A DNA stretch of 64,000 nucleotides from Cylindrospermum stagnale PCC 7417 (lineage in GTDB: Bacteria; Cyanobacteriota; Cyanobacteriia; Cyanobacteriales; Nostocaceae), in NCBI RefSeq assembly GCF_000317535.1, contig NC_019757.1:3674501-3738500 (forward strand), written 5' to 3'. Each line of letters begins with the position of its first letter. Position 1 is the first letter of the stretch. Both the position numbers and the translations under genes were made by a program. Below the pieces are notes generated by a model, which did no database searches, was not told the DNA's origin, and worked only from the letters and a program-made list of their open reading frames with translations. This document shows positions 1 through 8,020 of the stretch, one piece after another.

Positions 1-1
1 G

Positions 2-94
2 CAGTTGGCTTTGGAAATTGCGCGAATTTTTCTGAATTGGTATAACGTCAAGGGTGTTTACGCGGCTTATCAGGAGATGGGGAAAGGAGAATAA
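2..94 (+). CDS. C-terminal fragment of an unidentified protein
   Basis: An open frame enters from the left edge and ends at a TAA after 30 residues (reads QLALEIARIF at its start, ends QEMGKGE). The amphipathic, aromatic-rich end looks like a real protein C-terminus, but too little is present to name the family. A repeat starts ten bases downstream. The frame could also be fortuitous. Confidence 0.4.
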   Translation, partial: QLALEIARIFLNWYNVKGVYAAYQEMGKGE

Positions 95-103
95 AGAGTT
101 ATC

Positions 104-133
104 TCACGCAGAGACGCAGAGGCGCGGAGAGAG
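104..133. repeat. dispersed ACGCAGAG-type repeat
   Basis: Purine-rich sequence built from near-repeats of ACGCAGAGACGCAGAGGCGC. This kind of short element is commonly scattered between genes in Nostoc-type genomes. It fills part of the 95-306 gap; the rest of that gap shows nothing I recognise. Confidence 0.5.
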
Positions 134-306
134 GAAGGCAAGAGATATAATGAGATAATACGAATTAGCAGGGTTTGAGTATGCAAACACACCAGAGTAA
201 AAGTCTTTGATATTAGGACGTTACTAATTTCAGTAATCCTACTCTAGTATTCATTATTCCTAGTATCCTAATCTAATCTAGGCTAGAAAAATAGGAATTT
301 TAATCA

Positions 307-1041
307 ATGGGACGTGGAAAAATAGGAAAAGCTAAATGTTACTGTTGTAATGAAATTTCAAATAGTAGAGAACATATACCACCTGAATGTTTTTTCCCTG
401 GGAAAGAATATTTGCCTGATGGAAGCCCTGATTACAAGAAAAATCTTCTAACTGTACCATCATGTAAAAAACATAATACTGCACGAGCAAAAGATGATGA
501 GTATACAGCCATATTTTTAATATTAAATGCAGATACTGAGATTGCATTTACTATTTTAAAATCTAAATGGTTTAAAACTTTAGAGAAAAATAATTTAAGC
601 ATAGCTAAAACAGTTTTTTCTAGATCAAGACGTGTACAAGTTCAAAAAAAAGTAGGAAGTCTTATTATTCCTTATGAAACAGCGCAGGTAAGCTATGACC
701 GAGATAGAATTGATAATGTAATACAATCTATTGCTCGTGGGCTTTACCACTACGAATCAAAATATCAAGATAAATGGTTAGGAGATTGTACAGTACAAAG
801 TCCTAATTTTCTTATGGGAGATTTACCTTTAAGTCCAGATTATGAATATCTCATGTTTCAGTCTCAAGTTTTTGAAAATTCTGAATTAGAAAAAAAAGGA
901 GCAAATCCAGATATATTTATTTATCAAATATGGCAAAACTTAGATAAAGTTACCATAAAAATGGTCTTTTATAAGACAATTATATTTTTTGTTAGATTTG
1001 AGCCTAAATCCTATAAACATGGCCAAGGGTTTGAAAAATAA
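307..1041 (+). CDS. HNH endonuclease-like protein
   Basis: This 244-residue protein starts with a metal-binding pattern: CYCC near residue 12, EHIPP near 23, then TVPSCKKHN near 50. The order Cys-x-x-Cys, Glu-His, Cys-x-x-His-Asn fits a compact HNH/ββα-metal nuclease fold, in which the EH histidine would be catalytic. The remaining ~190 residues are not recognised and may recognise a target. The gene is visibly AT-rich compared with rpsB and tsf downstream and stands alone beside a toxin-antitoxin pair, suggesting acquired DNA. HNH assignment is inference from the spacing of Cys/His residues; the function as a nuclease is not proven by sequence alone. Confidence 0.55.
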   Translation: MGRGKIGKAKCYCCNEISNSREHIPPECFFPGKEYLPDGSPDYKKNLLTVPSCKKHNTARAKDDEYTAIFLILNADTEIAFTILKSKWFKTLEKNNLSIAKTVFSRSRRVQVQKKVGSLIIPYETAQVSYDRDRIDNVIQSIARGLYHYESKYQDKWLGDCTVQSPNFLMGDLPLSPDYEYLMFQSQVFENSELEKKGANPDIFIYQIWQNLDKVTIKMVFYKTIIFFVRFEPKSYKHGQGFEK

Positions 1042-1230
1042 AAATATGCAGAAGACTGATTTACTACAAACCTCAATCATCCCTTTTTTTAGTGAGGTTT
1101 TCAGAATAGAGTTTAGATATAAGTTTTAATAATAAAATAAGTTCCATCAAACTTGAATACTATGTAATACATAGAAACCACATAGACAATTACCAAATAT
1201 CATAATAATTCCCTAGTTTGAAGCTCCGAA

Positions 1231-1491
1231 TTAGTCATAAACTCTACTTCGATGTTCAATAAAAATAATCGTCACTTGGTTGAGTTCATCGTCAATTTCA
1301 TAAATTACTCGATAGTCACCTACACGATAACGATAATAACCTGATAACTCACCTCTCAAAGGTTTTATATTAGGATAATTGCGAGGTTCTTTTTCTAATA
1401 TTTCAAAACATCTAGCTATCTTCTTGGCTAATGATTTATCAACGCCGGCATAAAATTCTTCTGCATCGGGCGATAGTTTTACGCTATACAT
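1231..1491 (-). CDS. RelE/ParE-family toxin
   Basis: An 86-residue basic protein with the RelE/ParE layout: N-terminal helices (SPDAEEFYAGVDKSLAKK), then the strand core GYYRYRVGDYRVIYEIDD and a C-terminal IIFIEHRSRVYD. The R-x-R-x-GDYR-x-IY block is the family hallmark. Family members cleave mRNA at the ribosome (RelE) or poison gyrase (ParE); which applies here cannot be told. The gene overlaps its upstream partner (1484-1714) by 8 bp, the usual antitoxin-first organisation, so both are probably translated together and autoregulated by the antitoxin-toxin complex. Confidence 0.85.
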   Translation of the reverse strand: MYSVKLSPDAEEFYAGVDKSLAKKIARCFEILEKEPRNYPNIKPLRGELSGYYRYRVGDYRVIYEIDDELNQVTIIFIEHRSRVYD

Positions 1492-1714
1492 CGTTTCTAA
1501 TACTACGCCAATCAGTTACTTTACCTTCGGCTACATCTTTCTTAGCTTTTGCAAATGCTTCTCTAAATCCGGGAATATTTAATAATTCTTCTGTCGCTTC
1601 ATTAATTTCACGTTCAGCTAAATAAGCTAAAAAATCAGTGGCTACTACTAATTTTTCGGCGGAAAGACGATCAATATAATCTTTTGCTTGTTGACGAATA
1701 TTTGTTGTTTCCAT
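1484..1714 (-). CDS. antitoxin partner of the RelE/ParE toxin
   Basis: A 76-residue acidic, helical protein (METTNIRQQAKDYIDRLSAE at the start). It lies directly upstream of the toxin gene and overlaps its start codon by 8 bp. Its size, charge and position fit the antitoxin of a type II toxin-antitoxin pair. The motif DYIDRLSAEKLVVATDFLAYLAERE is a two-helix pattern often seen in cyanobacterial antitoxins of this kind. No clear ribbon-helix-helix or AbrB fold can be assigned by eye. Role is inferred mainly from gene context. Confidence 0.75.
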   Translation of the reverse strand: METTNIRQQAKDYIDRLSAEKLVVATDFLAYLAEREINEATEELLNIPGFREAFAKAKKDVAEGKVTDWRSIRNDV

Positions 1715-1897
1715 AAAAAAATAAACTAGCTTTTAATCAAATTATAATTTAATAATCACTAATAATCTAAAGCTTACTAATTCGCTACAAAAGCTACTGA
1801 GACTAAACCCGTTATCACTCAGCAAATCCAAATTTACTTTAAAAGTCAACATAATTGTGCTACCCTAGATAAGTTCATTAATCTCGCACATCCGGGA

Positions 1898-1949
1898 ATT
1901 CGGGTGTTTCCTTATGGGAGATACGCCTGGGTGGAGGTTTAACCCGAAT
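1898..1949 (+). promoter_or_regulatory. rpsB leader with competing hairpins
   Basis: ATTCGGGT at 1898-1905 can pair perfectly with ACCCGAAT at 1942-1949, just ahead of the rpsB Shine-Dalgarno sequence. The same upstream arm can instead pair with CATCCGG directly before it (CATCCGG-GAAT-TCGGGTG). Two mutually exclusive structures close to a ribosomal protein start suggest translational feedback by S2. This is inference from base pairing. Confidence 0.4.
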
Positions 1950-1963
1950 CGGAGTTAAAAAAT

Positions 1964-2758
1964 ATGCCAGTTGTTTCATTGGCTCAAATGATGGAGTCAG
2001 GGGTTCACTTTGGGCACCAAACCCGACGTTGGAACCCGAAGATGTCCCCCTACATCTACACTTCCCGCAATGGTGTACACATCATCGACTTGGTGCAAAC
2101 TGCCCAATTGATGGATGCGGCGTATAACTATATGCGATCGCAATCAGAACAGGGTAAGAAATTCCTGTTCGTTGGCACTAAGCGCCAAGCAGCCGGAATT
2201 ATCGCTCAAGAAGCCAGCCGTTGTGGTTCTCACTACATTAACCAACGTTGGTTAGGCGGAATGCTGACCAACTGGGCGACCATCAAAACCAGAGCAGACA
2301 GGCTGAAAGATTTGGAACGCCGCGAAGAAACCGGCGCCCTAGACTTATTGCCGAAAAAAGAAGCTTCGATGCTGCGTCGGGAGATGGCAAAGCTACAGAA
2401 ATACTTGGGCGGCATTAAAACCATGCGGAAAGTGCCCGATGTCGTGGTGATTGTAGACCAACGGCGCGAGTACAACGCAGTTCAAGAATGCCAAAAACTG
2501 GGAATTCCGATTGTATCTATGTTAGATACAAACTGTGACCCAGATGTAGTTGATATTCCCATCCCAGCTAATGATGATGCCATTAGGTCAATTAAGCTGA
2601 TTGTCGGCAAATTGGCGGATGCCATTTATGAAGGCCGTCACGGTCAGCTGGAAGGCGAAGAAGATTACGAAGAATACGAAGGCGATGAGTACGACTACGA
2701 AGAAACGGAGTATACTGACGCGCTGATTCCCGACGGCGAAGAAGAAGAAGAAGCATAA
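1964..2758 (+). CDS. rpsB: 30S ribosomal protein S2
   Basis: Ribosomal protein uS2, which assembles late onto the 30S head and is needed for S1 binding. The 264-residue product has the expected start ([20 protein letters not shown]), the [11 protein letters not shown] signature, WLGGMLTNW near residue 98 and the PDVVVIVD and DTNCDPD signatures. The last ~35 residues are a Glu/Asp/Tyr-rich acidic tail, typical of cyanobacterial S2. The ATG at 1964 follows CGGAG at suitable spacing. It forms the usual rpsB-tsf pair, with tsf 151 bp downstream. Confidence 0.98.
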   Translation: MPVVSLAQMMESGVHFGHQTRRWNPKMSPYIYTSRNGVHIIDLVQTAQLMDAAYNYMRSQSEQGKKFLFVGTKRQAAGIIAQEASRCGSHYINQRWLGGMLTNWATIKTRADRLKDLERREETGALDLLPKKEASMLRREMAKLQKYLGGIKTMRKVPDVVVIVDQRREYNAVQECQKLGIPIVSMLDTNCDPDVVDIPIPANDDAIRSIKLIVGKLADAIYEGRHGQLEGEEDYEEYEGDEYDYEETEYTDALIPDGEEEEEA

Positions 2759-2784
2759 GTAACTGTCGGATGTCAGGATGAAAA

Positions 2785-2825
2785 ATGAAGGATGAAGTAA
2801 AAATCGAAGTCACTTCATCCTTCAT
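2785..2825 (+). other. perfect inverted repeat between rpsB and tsf
   Basis: ATGAAGGATGAAGT (2785-2798) and its exact complement (2812-2825) flank 13 bases. The RNA would form a 14-bp hairpin without a following T-run. It may stabilise rpsB mRNA or reduce read-through into tsf, or be a small mobile repeat. Confidence 0.6.
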
Positions 2826-2909
2826 ACTTTTCATTCTCCTGAGTAAGATAGAAATACTCAACACCCGTGAGCGATTACAACTCGAGGTCAAGTTAGGAAT
2901 TGAGGCAAC

Positions 2910-3854
2910 ATGGCGGAAATATCTGCAAAACTCGTCCAAGAGCTACGCCGAAAAACTGGTGCTGGCATGATGGACTGCAAAAAAGCGCTGAAAGAAAATG
3001 ACGGCGATATAGAAAAAGCCGGAGATTGGCTACGACAAAAGGGCATCGCTTCGGCAGGTAAAAAAAGCGATCGCATTGCGGCAGAAGGTCTAGTGGATAC
3101 CTACATTAAGCCAGGTGGCCAGGTGGGTGTACTCATAGAAATCAACTGCCAAACCGATTTCGTTGCCCGGAATGATGCTTTTAAAGCTTTAGTTAAGAGC
3201 CTAGCCAAGCAAGCTGCAACGGCTGATAGTGTGGAGTCTTTACTGGCTCAACCCTATATTGAAAATGCCAGCGTTACCGTAGACGAAGCGATTAAGCAAG
3301 TTATTGCTACCCTGGGAGAAAATATTCAGGTGCGGCGCTTTGTCAATTTTGCGATCGCAAAAGGCACATCAGGTATAGTAGAAAGCTACATTCACACTGG
3401 CGGTCGAGTTGGTGTATTGATAGAACTGAACTCTCAAACTGATTCAGCAGCTGTTAACGAAGAGTTCCAAACCTTGGCACGGAACACGGCGATGCAAGTT
3501 GCGGCTTGTCCAAATGTCGAGTATGTGAGCTTAGACCAAATCCCTGCCGAAGTAGCCCAAAAAGAAAAAGATATTGAAATGGGCCGGGATGATTTGGCAA
3601 ATAAGCCAGAAAACATCAAGGAAAAGATTGTTCAGGGGCGGATTGATAAACGCCTGAAAGAGTTGACTCTGCTAGATCAACCTTACATCCGCGATCAAAG
3701 TATCTCGGTAGAAGACTTGGTGAAGCAAGTGAAGAATCAAATAGGCGAAGACATCCAAGTGCGCCGCTTTACGCGCTTTGTGCTAGGTGAAGGCATTGAA
3801 AAGCAAGAAATTAGTTTTGCTGACGAAGTTGCTGCACAAATGGGTACTAAGTAA
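2910..3854 (+). CDS. tsf: elongation factor Ts
   Basis: EF-Ts, the guanine-nucleotide exchange factor that recycles EF-Tu in the cytosol. The 314-residue protein begins with the EF-Tu-binding UBA-like domain ([20 protein letters not shown]) and carries the TDFVARN signature near residue 80. The core dimerisation module is present twice: [14 protein letters not shown] and [14 protein letters not shown], and GENIQVRRF and GEDIQVRRF, occur in equivalent places. Length matches the long EF-Ts form of heterocystous cyanobacteria. The ATG at 2910 starts the conserved [11 protein letters not shown] terminator-like hairpin follows at 3946. Confidence 0.97.
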   Translation: MAEISAKLVQELRRKTGAGMMDCKKALKENDGDIEKAGDWLRQKGIASAGKKSDRIAAEGLVDTYIKPGGQVGVLIEINCQTDFVARNDAFKALVKSLAKQAATADSVESLLAQPYIENASVTVDEAIKQVIATLGENIQVRRFVNFAIAKGTSGIVESYIHTGGRVGVLIELNSQTDSAAVNEEFQTLARNTAMQVAACPNVEYVSLDQIPAEVAQKEKDIEMGRDDLANKPENIKEKIVQGRIDKRLKELTLLDQPYIRDQSISVEDLVKQVKNQIGEDIQVRRFTRFVLGEGIEKQEISFADEVAAQMGTK

Positions 3855-3855
3855 A

Positions 3856-3887
3856 TTAGTCATTAGTCATTAGTCGTTAGTCATTTA
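3856..3887. repeat. TAGTCAT short tandem repeat
   Basis: About four near-identical copies of the heptamer TAGTCAT right after the tsf stop codon. This is a short tandemly repeated repetitive sequence of the kind common in heterocystous cyanobacteria. A single-base variant (TAGTCGT) is present. Confidence 0.75.
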
Positions 3888-3945
3888 GTTAAGAATTATG
3901 GTTTTAACTATGGGCTATAGACTCTTGACTAATAACTGTTTTAAG

Positions 3946-3981
3946 ACAGGTCAAGCAAACTATGCTGGCCTGTATTTTATT
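3946..3981 (+). terminator. terminator-like hairpin downstream of tsf
   Basis: ACAGGTCAAGC pairs with GCTGGCCTGT across a 7-base loop (one bulged A, one wobble pair), followed by ATTTTATT. Position about 90 bp after tsf suits a transcription stop for the rpsB-tsf unit. Confidence 0.5.
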
Positions 3982-4116
3982 GGGGGTAAATCAAGCTGAA
4001 GGGATGATTATCCCCAATTTTTCCGACAAAATCTCAAGTTTTCTAGATAATTTTTTTACCAAAAATTTGTACATTTGTACCATAATTAAGGTTCAGATGG
4101 ACAAGAACAAGAAGAT

Positions 4117-4944
4117 ATGGCGAGAGCAATCGAGCGAATTGAGCGGGATATTGCAGTGCTGAACGAGGCAATCGGAGCGATCGCGACAGAACTCCAAAAT
4201 GCTTATGCTAGTTATTTAACCACCTTGGGACAAGCCCTATCCAAACAGTTGATTCTGGCAAGTTACCACCTCTGTACCCAAGGATATGCCGAAAATTTCC
4301 TGAGTTTGTCATTGAATCAGCGGCAAAAATTGCAACAAGCTGTCCGCAAATTGGGTCAACAGACTGCTGAGTATTTACTCACTTATATTAAAAGTGAGCA
4401 ACTAGAGGAACTAGGGGAAACTGAGGAGCTAGGGGAAACTGAGGAACTAGGGGAAACTGAGGAACGTGAAAGCAATTCCAAATTCATTGACCTTTCTAAC
4501 CCTATGGAACTAGCACAATGGCAGCAGGAATTAGAGGAGGCAACCCAGGAGACACTGAAAAAAGTCTCCCATGATGCTAATGTTTTATTACAAAAAGCTG
4601 GTATTTTACCGAAAAAATTACCAGAACCGATTTTAGCAGCGGCAGCGGCTGTATCCGAAGCATCGGCTGAGGTCATACCAGGCCCGCCCAATCTATTAAA
4701 CTTAGTAATTGAAATTGAAAATGAGCAGGAGTCAGAAGATTCTAGCCTGACACAAATCATGGCTATTAACCTGCGGTTGGGGGAAATCGAATTTGCTGAC
4801 GCGAAACTTTTGTCTGAGCGCAAGCAGATTCGTAATATCTTAGTTCAGCTAAACAAGCTAGGACGGGAGTATCAAAAAAAGCAGCGGGAACTGACAATCG
4901 CTGAAGCTGAAGCCGCATGGCGTGCCAGTTGGTTTGAGGATTAG
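4117..4944 (+). CDS. conserved cyanobacterial protein of unknown function
   Basis: A 275-residue cytoplasmic, helix-rich acidic protein. It begins MARAIERIERDIAVLNEAIG, with heptad-like spacing that suggests a coiled coil. An ELGETE-type repeat (residues ~97-114) comes from an 18-bp tandem DNA repeat. An Ala-rich stretch (ILAAAAAVSEASAE) precedes a final amphipathic helix with LREYQKK-like sequence. No catalytic motif is seen. It sits between tsf and recG on the same strand, separated from recG by 74 bp of tandem repeats. I believe similar proteins occur beside recG in other cyanobacteria, but no function can be given. Confidence 0.8.
   Translation: MARAIERIERDIAVLNEAIGAIATELQNAYASYLTTLGQALSKQLILASYHLCTQGYAENFLSLSLNQRQKLQQAVRKLGQQTAEYLLTYIKSEQLEELGETEELGETEELGETEERESNSKFIDLSNPMELAQWQQELEEATQETLKKVSHDANVLLQKAGILPKKLPEPILAAAAAVSEASAEVIPGPPNLLNLVIEIENEQESEDSSLTQIMAINLRLGEIEFADAKLLSERKQIRNILVQLNKLGREYQKKQRELTIAEAEAAWRASWFED
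4405..4458 (+). repeat. 18-bp coding tandem repeat
   Basis: Three in-frame copies of the 18-mer GAGGAACTAGGGGAAACT (one with a single change), encoding EELGET three times inside the 4117-4944 gene. The unit length keeps the frame, so copy number could vary without inactivating the gene. Confidence 0.85.
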
Positions 4945-4968
4945 TCATTTGTTCTTTGTCTCAATACT

Positions 4969-5030
4969 CATGACTAATGACCAATGACCAATGACCAATG
5001 ACTAACAACTAATGACCAATGACCAATGAC
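4969..5030. repeat. ATGACCA heptamer tandem repeat overlapping the recG start
   Basis: Repeated ATGACCA/ATGACTA heptamers run from the end of the previous gene into the first codons of recG. Several ATGs lie inside the repeat; only the one at 5019 is in frame with recG. The repeat therefore supplies the recG start and first residues (MTND). Confidence 0.75.
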
Positions 5031-7496
5031 ACACCCGATTGGATAAGATTGCACAAAGCCTTGGCAATAGAGGCTGAACATGGCTTTACAGATTTGGTGG
5101 GTAGGCAATACCGCTTCGGTGAGTTTCTCAGCTTGACTTTTGGTAAATTCCCCACAGCCTTACCCCCAAATGAACGCCGTCGCTGGCAAGAACTAGCGGT
5201 GCAATTTGCTGACTATCCAAATTTGGGTGTGGAAGAGAGACAACATTTAGTAGCAGATGCTCGTAGATATCTCTACGAACTGCAAAAAGAGCAGGATGAG
5301 CCAGGAAGTAGAGGAGCAGAGGAGCAGGGGAGAACTTATCAATCCAAAACCCCAATATCCAAAATTATTCCTGATATCAGTCCAAGGCTTGCCCCGAAAA
5401 TAGACCAAAAAATCAGCGAATTGCCAGAAATAGGCATCAAAAAAGCGGAGAATTTGGCGCGTTTGGGTCTATCTACTGTGCGTGATTTGCTGTTCTACTA
5501 TCCCCGCGACCACATTGATTATGCGCGTCAGGTGAATATCCGTGAGTTGCAGGGGGGTGAAACAGTAACAATAATAGCGACGGTGAAGCGTTGTAACTTT
5601 TTTACTAGCCCTAAGAATAAGAAATTATCAATTTTAGAATTGATCCTGAAAGATAACACAGGGGAAATCAAAGTTGGGCGTTTTTACGCAGGGGCGCGTT
5701 TTAGCAGTCGTGGTTGGCAGGAAAGTTTAAAACGCCGTTATCCGGTAGGTAGCGTGGTGGCGGCTTGTGGGTTGGTGAAAGGAAGTAAATATGGCTTGAC
5801 GTTGGATAACCCAGAATTAGAAGTTTTGGCAAATCCAGGAGATCCGATTGATTCGCTGACTATTGGGCGGGTAGTGCCGATTTATGCTCTGACTGAGGGT
5901 GTGATGGCGAATATGGTACGACAGGCGGTAATTGCTGCTTTACCTGCTGCGGCGCAAATGAAAGATCCTCTACCCAGTGGTTTGCGAGAAAAGTATGGTT
6001 TGATGGAATTGAAGAATGCGATCGCTAACATCCATTTTCCCGAAGATAGCGACACCCTGAAAGTTGCCCGTCGTCGCCTCGTATTTGACGAATTTTTCTA
6101 TCTGCAACTTGGTTTACTGCAACGACAGCAGCAAGCGCGACAAATTCAAACCAGCGCTATCCTCGCCCCCAAAGGTCAGCTATTAGAAAAATTCAACGAA
6201 ATCTTGCCTTTTCAACTCACCGGCGCCCAGCAAAGAGTCATCAATGATATCCTCAACGATTTGCAAAAATCTACACCGATGAATCGTTTGGTGCAGGGGG
6301 ATGTGGGTTCGGGTAAAACCGTCGTCGCTGTAGTAGCTATCCTCGCCGCAATTCAATCTGGCTACCAAGCGGCATTGATGGCACCCACTGAAGTTTTAGC
6401 AGAACAGCATTATCGTAAATTAGTTAGCTGGTTTAACTTGTTGCATTTACCCGTGGAATTGCTGACAGGTTCTACTAAAGTTGTCAAAAGGCGACAAATT
6501 CATTCCCAGTTAGAAACGGGTGAATTACCCCTATTAGTGGGAACTCATGCTTTGATTCAAGACCCCGTCAACTTCCAGCAACTGGGGTTAGTGGTGATTG
6601 ATGAACAGCATCGCTTTGGGGTACAACAACGGGCGAAGTTGCAGCAAAAAGGCGAGCAACCCCATGTATTAACTATGACCGCCACACCCATTCCCCGGAC
6701 ATTAGCATTAACGGTACATGGTGACTTGGATGTGAGCCAAATTGATGAGTTACCACCAGGACGACAAAAAATTCAGACAACGGTTTTATCGGGTCAGCAA
6801 CGTCCCCAGGCTTACGATTTGATGCGTCGGGAAGTTGCCCAAGGTAAGCAAATTTACGTTGTTTTGCCCTTGGTGGAAGAATCAGAAAAACTCGATTTGC
6901 GATCGGCTGTAGAGGAACATCAAAAGTTACAAGAAAGCATTTTCCCTGACTTTCAAGTGGGGCTGTTGCACGGTCGCATGAGTTCAGCCGAAAAGGATGA
7001 ATCGATTACCAAATTCCGCGATAACGAAACACAGATTTTAGTTTCTACCACTGTGGTTGAGGTAGGCGTGGACGTACCTAACGCCACTGTAATGCTCATA
7101 GAAAATGCAGAGAGATTCGGTTTATCACAACTGCACCAATTACGGGGACGTGTCGGTCGGGGTGCAGCACAGTCCTACTGTTTGCTGATGAGCAGTTCTC
7201 GAAGTCCCGAAGCGCAACAAAGGCTGAAGGTGTTGGAACAGTCCCAAGATGGCTTTTTCATCTCGGAGATGGATATGCGTTTTCGTGGACCTGGGGAAGT
7301 GCTGGGAACTCGCCAATCAGGAGTAGCAGATTTTACCTTAGCAAGTTTGGTGGAAGATGAGGAAGTATTAATTTTAGCCCGTCAAGCAGCAGAGAAGGTG
7401 ATAGAAACAGATGCAACTTTAGAGCGTTGGTATTTGATGAAAGAAGAATTGAAATATCGGTATGAGCGGTTGATGGGTGGAGCAATTTTAACATAA
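5019..7496 (+). CDS. recG: ATP-dependent DNA helicase RecG
   Basis: RecG regresses stalled replication forks and branch-migrates Holliday junctions. The 825-residue protein has an N-terminal cyanobacterial extension (~1-130), a wedge/OB domain beginning near SELPEIGIKKAENL, then two helicase lobes. Helicase motifs visible are GDVGSGKT (about 427-434), DEQH (528-531), TATPIPRTL, and QLRGRVGRG, with the C-terminal FRGPGEVLGTRQSG typical of RecG. The start ATG lies in a heptamer repeat without an obvious Shine-Dalgarno sequence, so the true start is uncertain. A later start would still keep all conserved domains. The accessory cassette at 7541 follows on the same strand. Confidence 0.97.
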   Translation: MTNDTPDWIRLHKALAIEAEHGFTDLVGRQYRFGEFLSLTFGKFPTALPPNERRRWQELAVQFADYPNLGVEERQHLVADARRYLYELQKEQDEPGSRGAEEQGRTYQSKTPISKIIPDISPRLAPKIDQKISELPEIGIKKAENLARLGLSTVRDLLFYYPRDHIDYARQVNIRELQGGETVTIIATVKRCNFFTSPKNKKLSILELILKDNTGEIKVGRFYAGARFSSRGWQESLKRRYPVGSVVAACGLVKGSKYGLTLDNPELEVLANPGDPIDSLTIGRVVPIYALTEGVMANMVRQAVIAALPAAAQMKDPLPSGLREKYGLMELKNAIANIHFPEDSDTLKVARRRLVFDEFFYLQLGLLQRQQQARQIQTSAILAPKGQLLEKFNEILPFQLTGAQQRVINDILNDLQKSTPMNRLVQGDVGSGKTVVAVVAILAAIQSGYQAALMAPTEVLAEQHYRKLVSWFNLLHLPVELLTGSTKVVKRRQIHSQLETGELPLLVGTHALIQDPVNFQQLGLVVIDEQHRFGVQQRAKLQQKGEQPHVLTMTATPIPRTLALTVHGDLDVSQIDELPPGRQKIQTTVLSGQQRPQAYDLMRREVAQGKQIYVVLPLVEESEKLDLRSAVEEHQKLQESIFPDFQVGLLHGRMSSAEKDESITKFRDNETQILVSTTVVEVGVDVPNATVMLIENAERFGLSQLHQLRGRVGRGAAQSYCLLMSSSRSPEAQQRLKVLEQSQDGFFISEMDMRFRGPGEVLGTRQSGVADFTLASLVEDEEVLILARQAAEKVIETDATLERWYLMKEELKYRYERLMGGAILT

Positions 7497-7540
7497 TATA
7501 TCTGAGTAAAATCTTATTTTCCGGGAATAAAAATAGCTAA

Positions 7541-8020
7541 ATGGCACCAATACCTTTCACAGACAAAGAAATGGAGAAAGCTTGGCTTAGAAACATATCT
7601 GCTTATCACAAAACACCTCCACTCCTTACCAATGCCCATCGGTTATTATTATTTTATGCCGTTGAATGTGGTCTTAAGGCAGTGTTCATGAAGCAAAAAA
7701 AGCGTAAACGCACTGATTTATGCCCAGAAATTGCTGAATGCCAACATAATATAAATAAATTGTTAGATTGTCTAGAAGCAGAAGGGCCTTTAAGATTACC
7801 TGAAATACGTATGGAGGATATCCCAGATAAGAGGAATAATAAGAATAAACAAGAAAAGAGAAAATTAGATAGTGGACAGATTAACCAAATGTGGAGATAT
7901 GGAGGAAACGTTATTTCTACCATTACTAGAAAAAATGAAATACAAGCAAGCGATGAAGATATAGAGAATAAACTGCTAAAAATAGCAAAATGGATTGCAG
8001 GAGAAATTAACAAACTATGA
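7541..8020 (+). CDS. small helical protein of a two-gene NTPase cassette (HEPN-like?)
   Basis: A 159-residue protein with a central helix at ~31-50 (NAHRLLLFYAVECGLKAVFM) reminiscent of HEPN-type helical bundles, then a very basic stretch (KQKKRKR) and Lys/Asn-rich linkers. I do not see the catalytic R-x4-6-H motif of RNase HEPN proteins, so a non-catalytic bundle is as likely. Its TGA overlaps the ATG of the next gene (ATGA at 8017-8020), so the two are translationally coupled. It begins 45 bp after recG but is clearly more AT-rich, suggesting acquired DNA. Function unknown; HEPN assignment is a weak inference. Confidence 0.65.
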   Translation: MAPIPFTDKEMEKAWLRNISAYHKTPPLLTNAHRLLLFYAVECGLKAVFMKQKKRKRTDLCPEIAECQHNINKLLDCLEAEGPLRLPEIRMEDIPDKRNNKNKQEKRKLDSGQINQMWRYGGNVISTITRKNEIQASDEDIENKLLKIAKWIAGEINKL

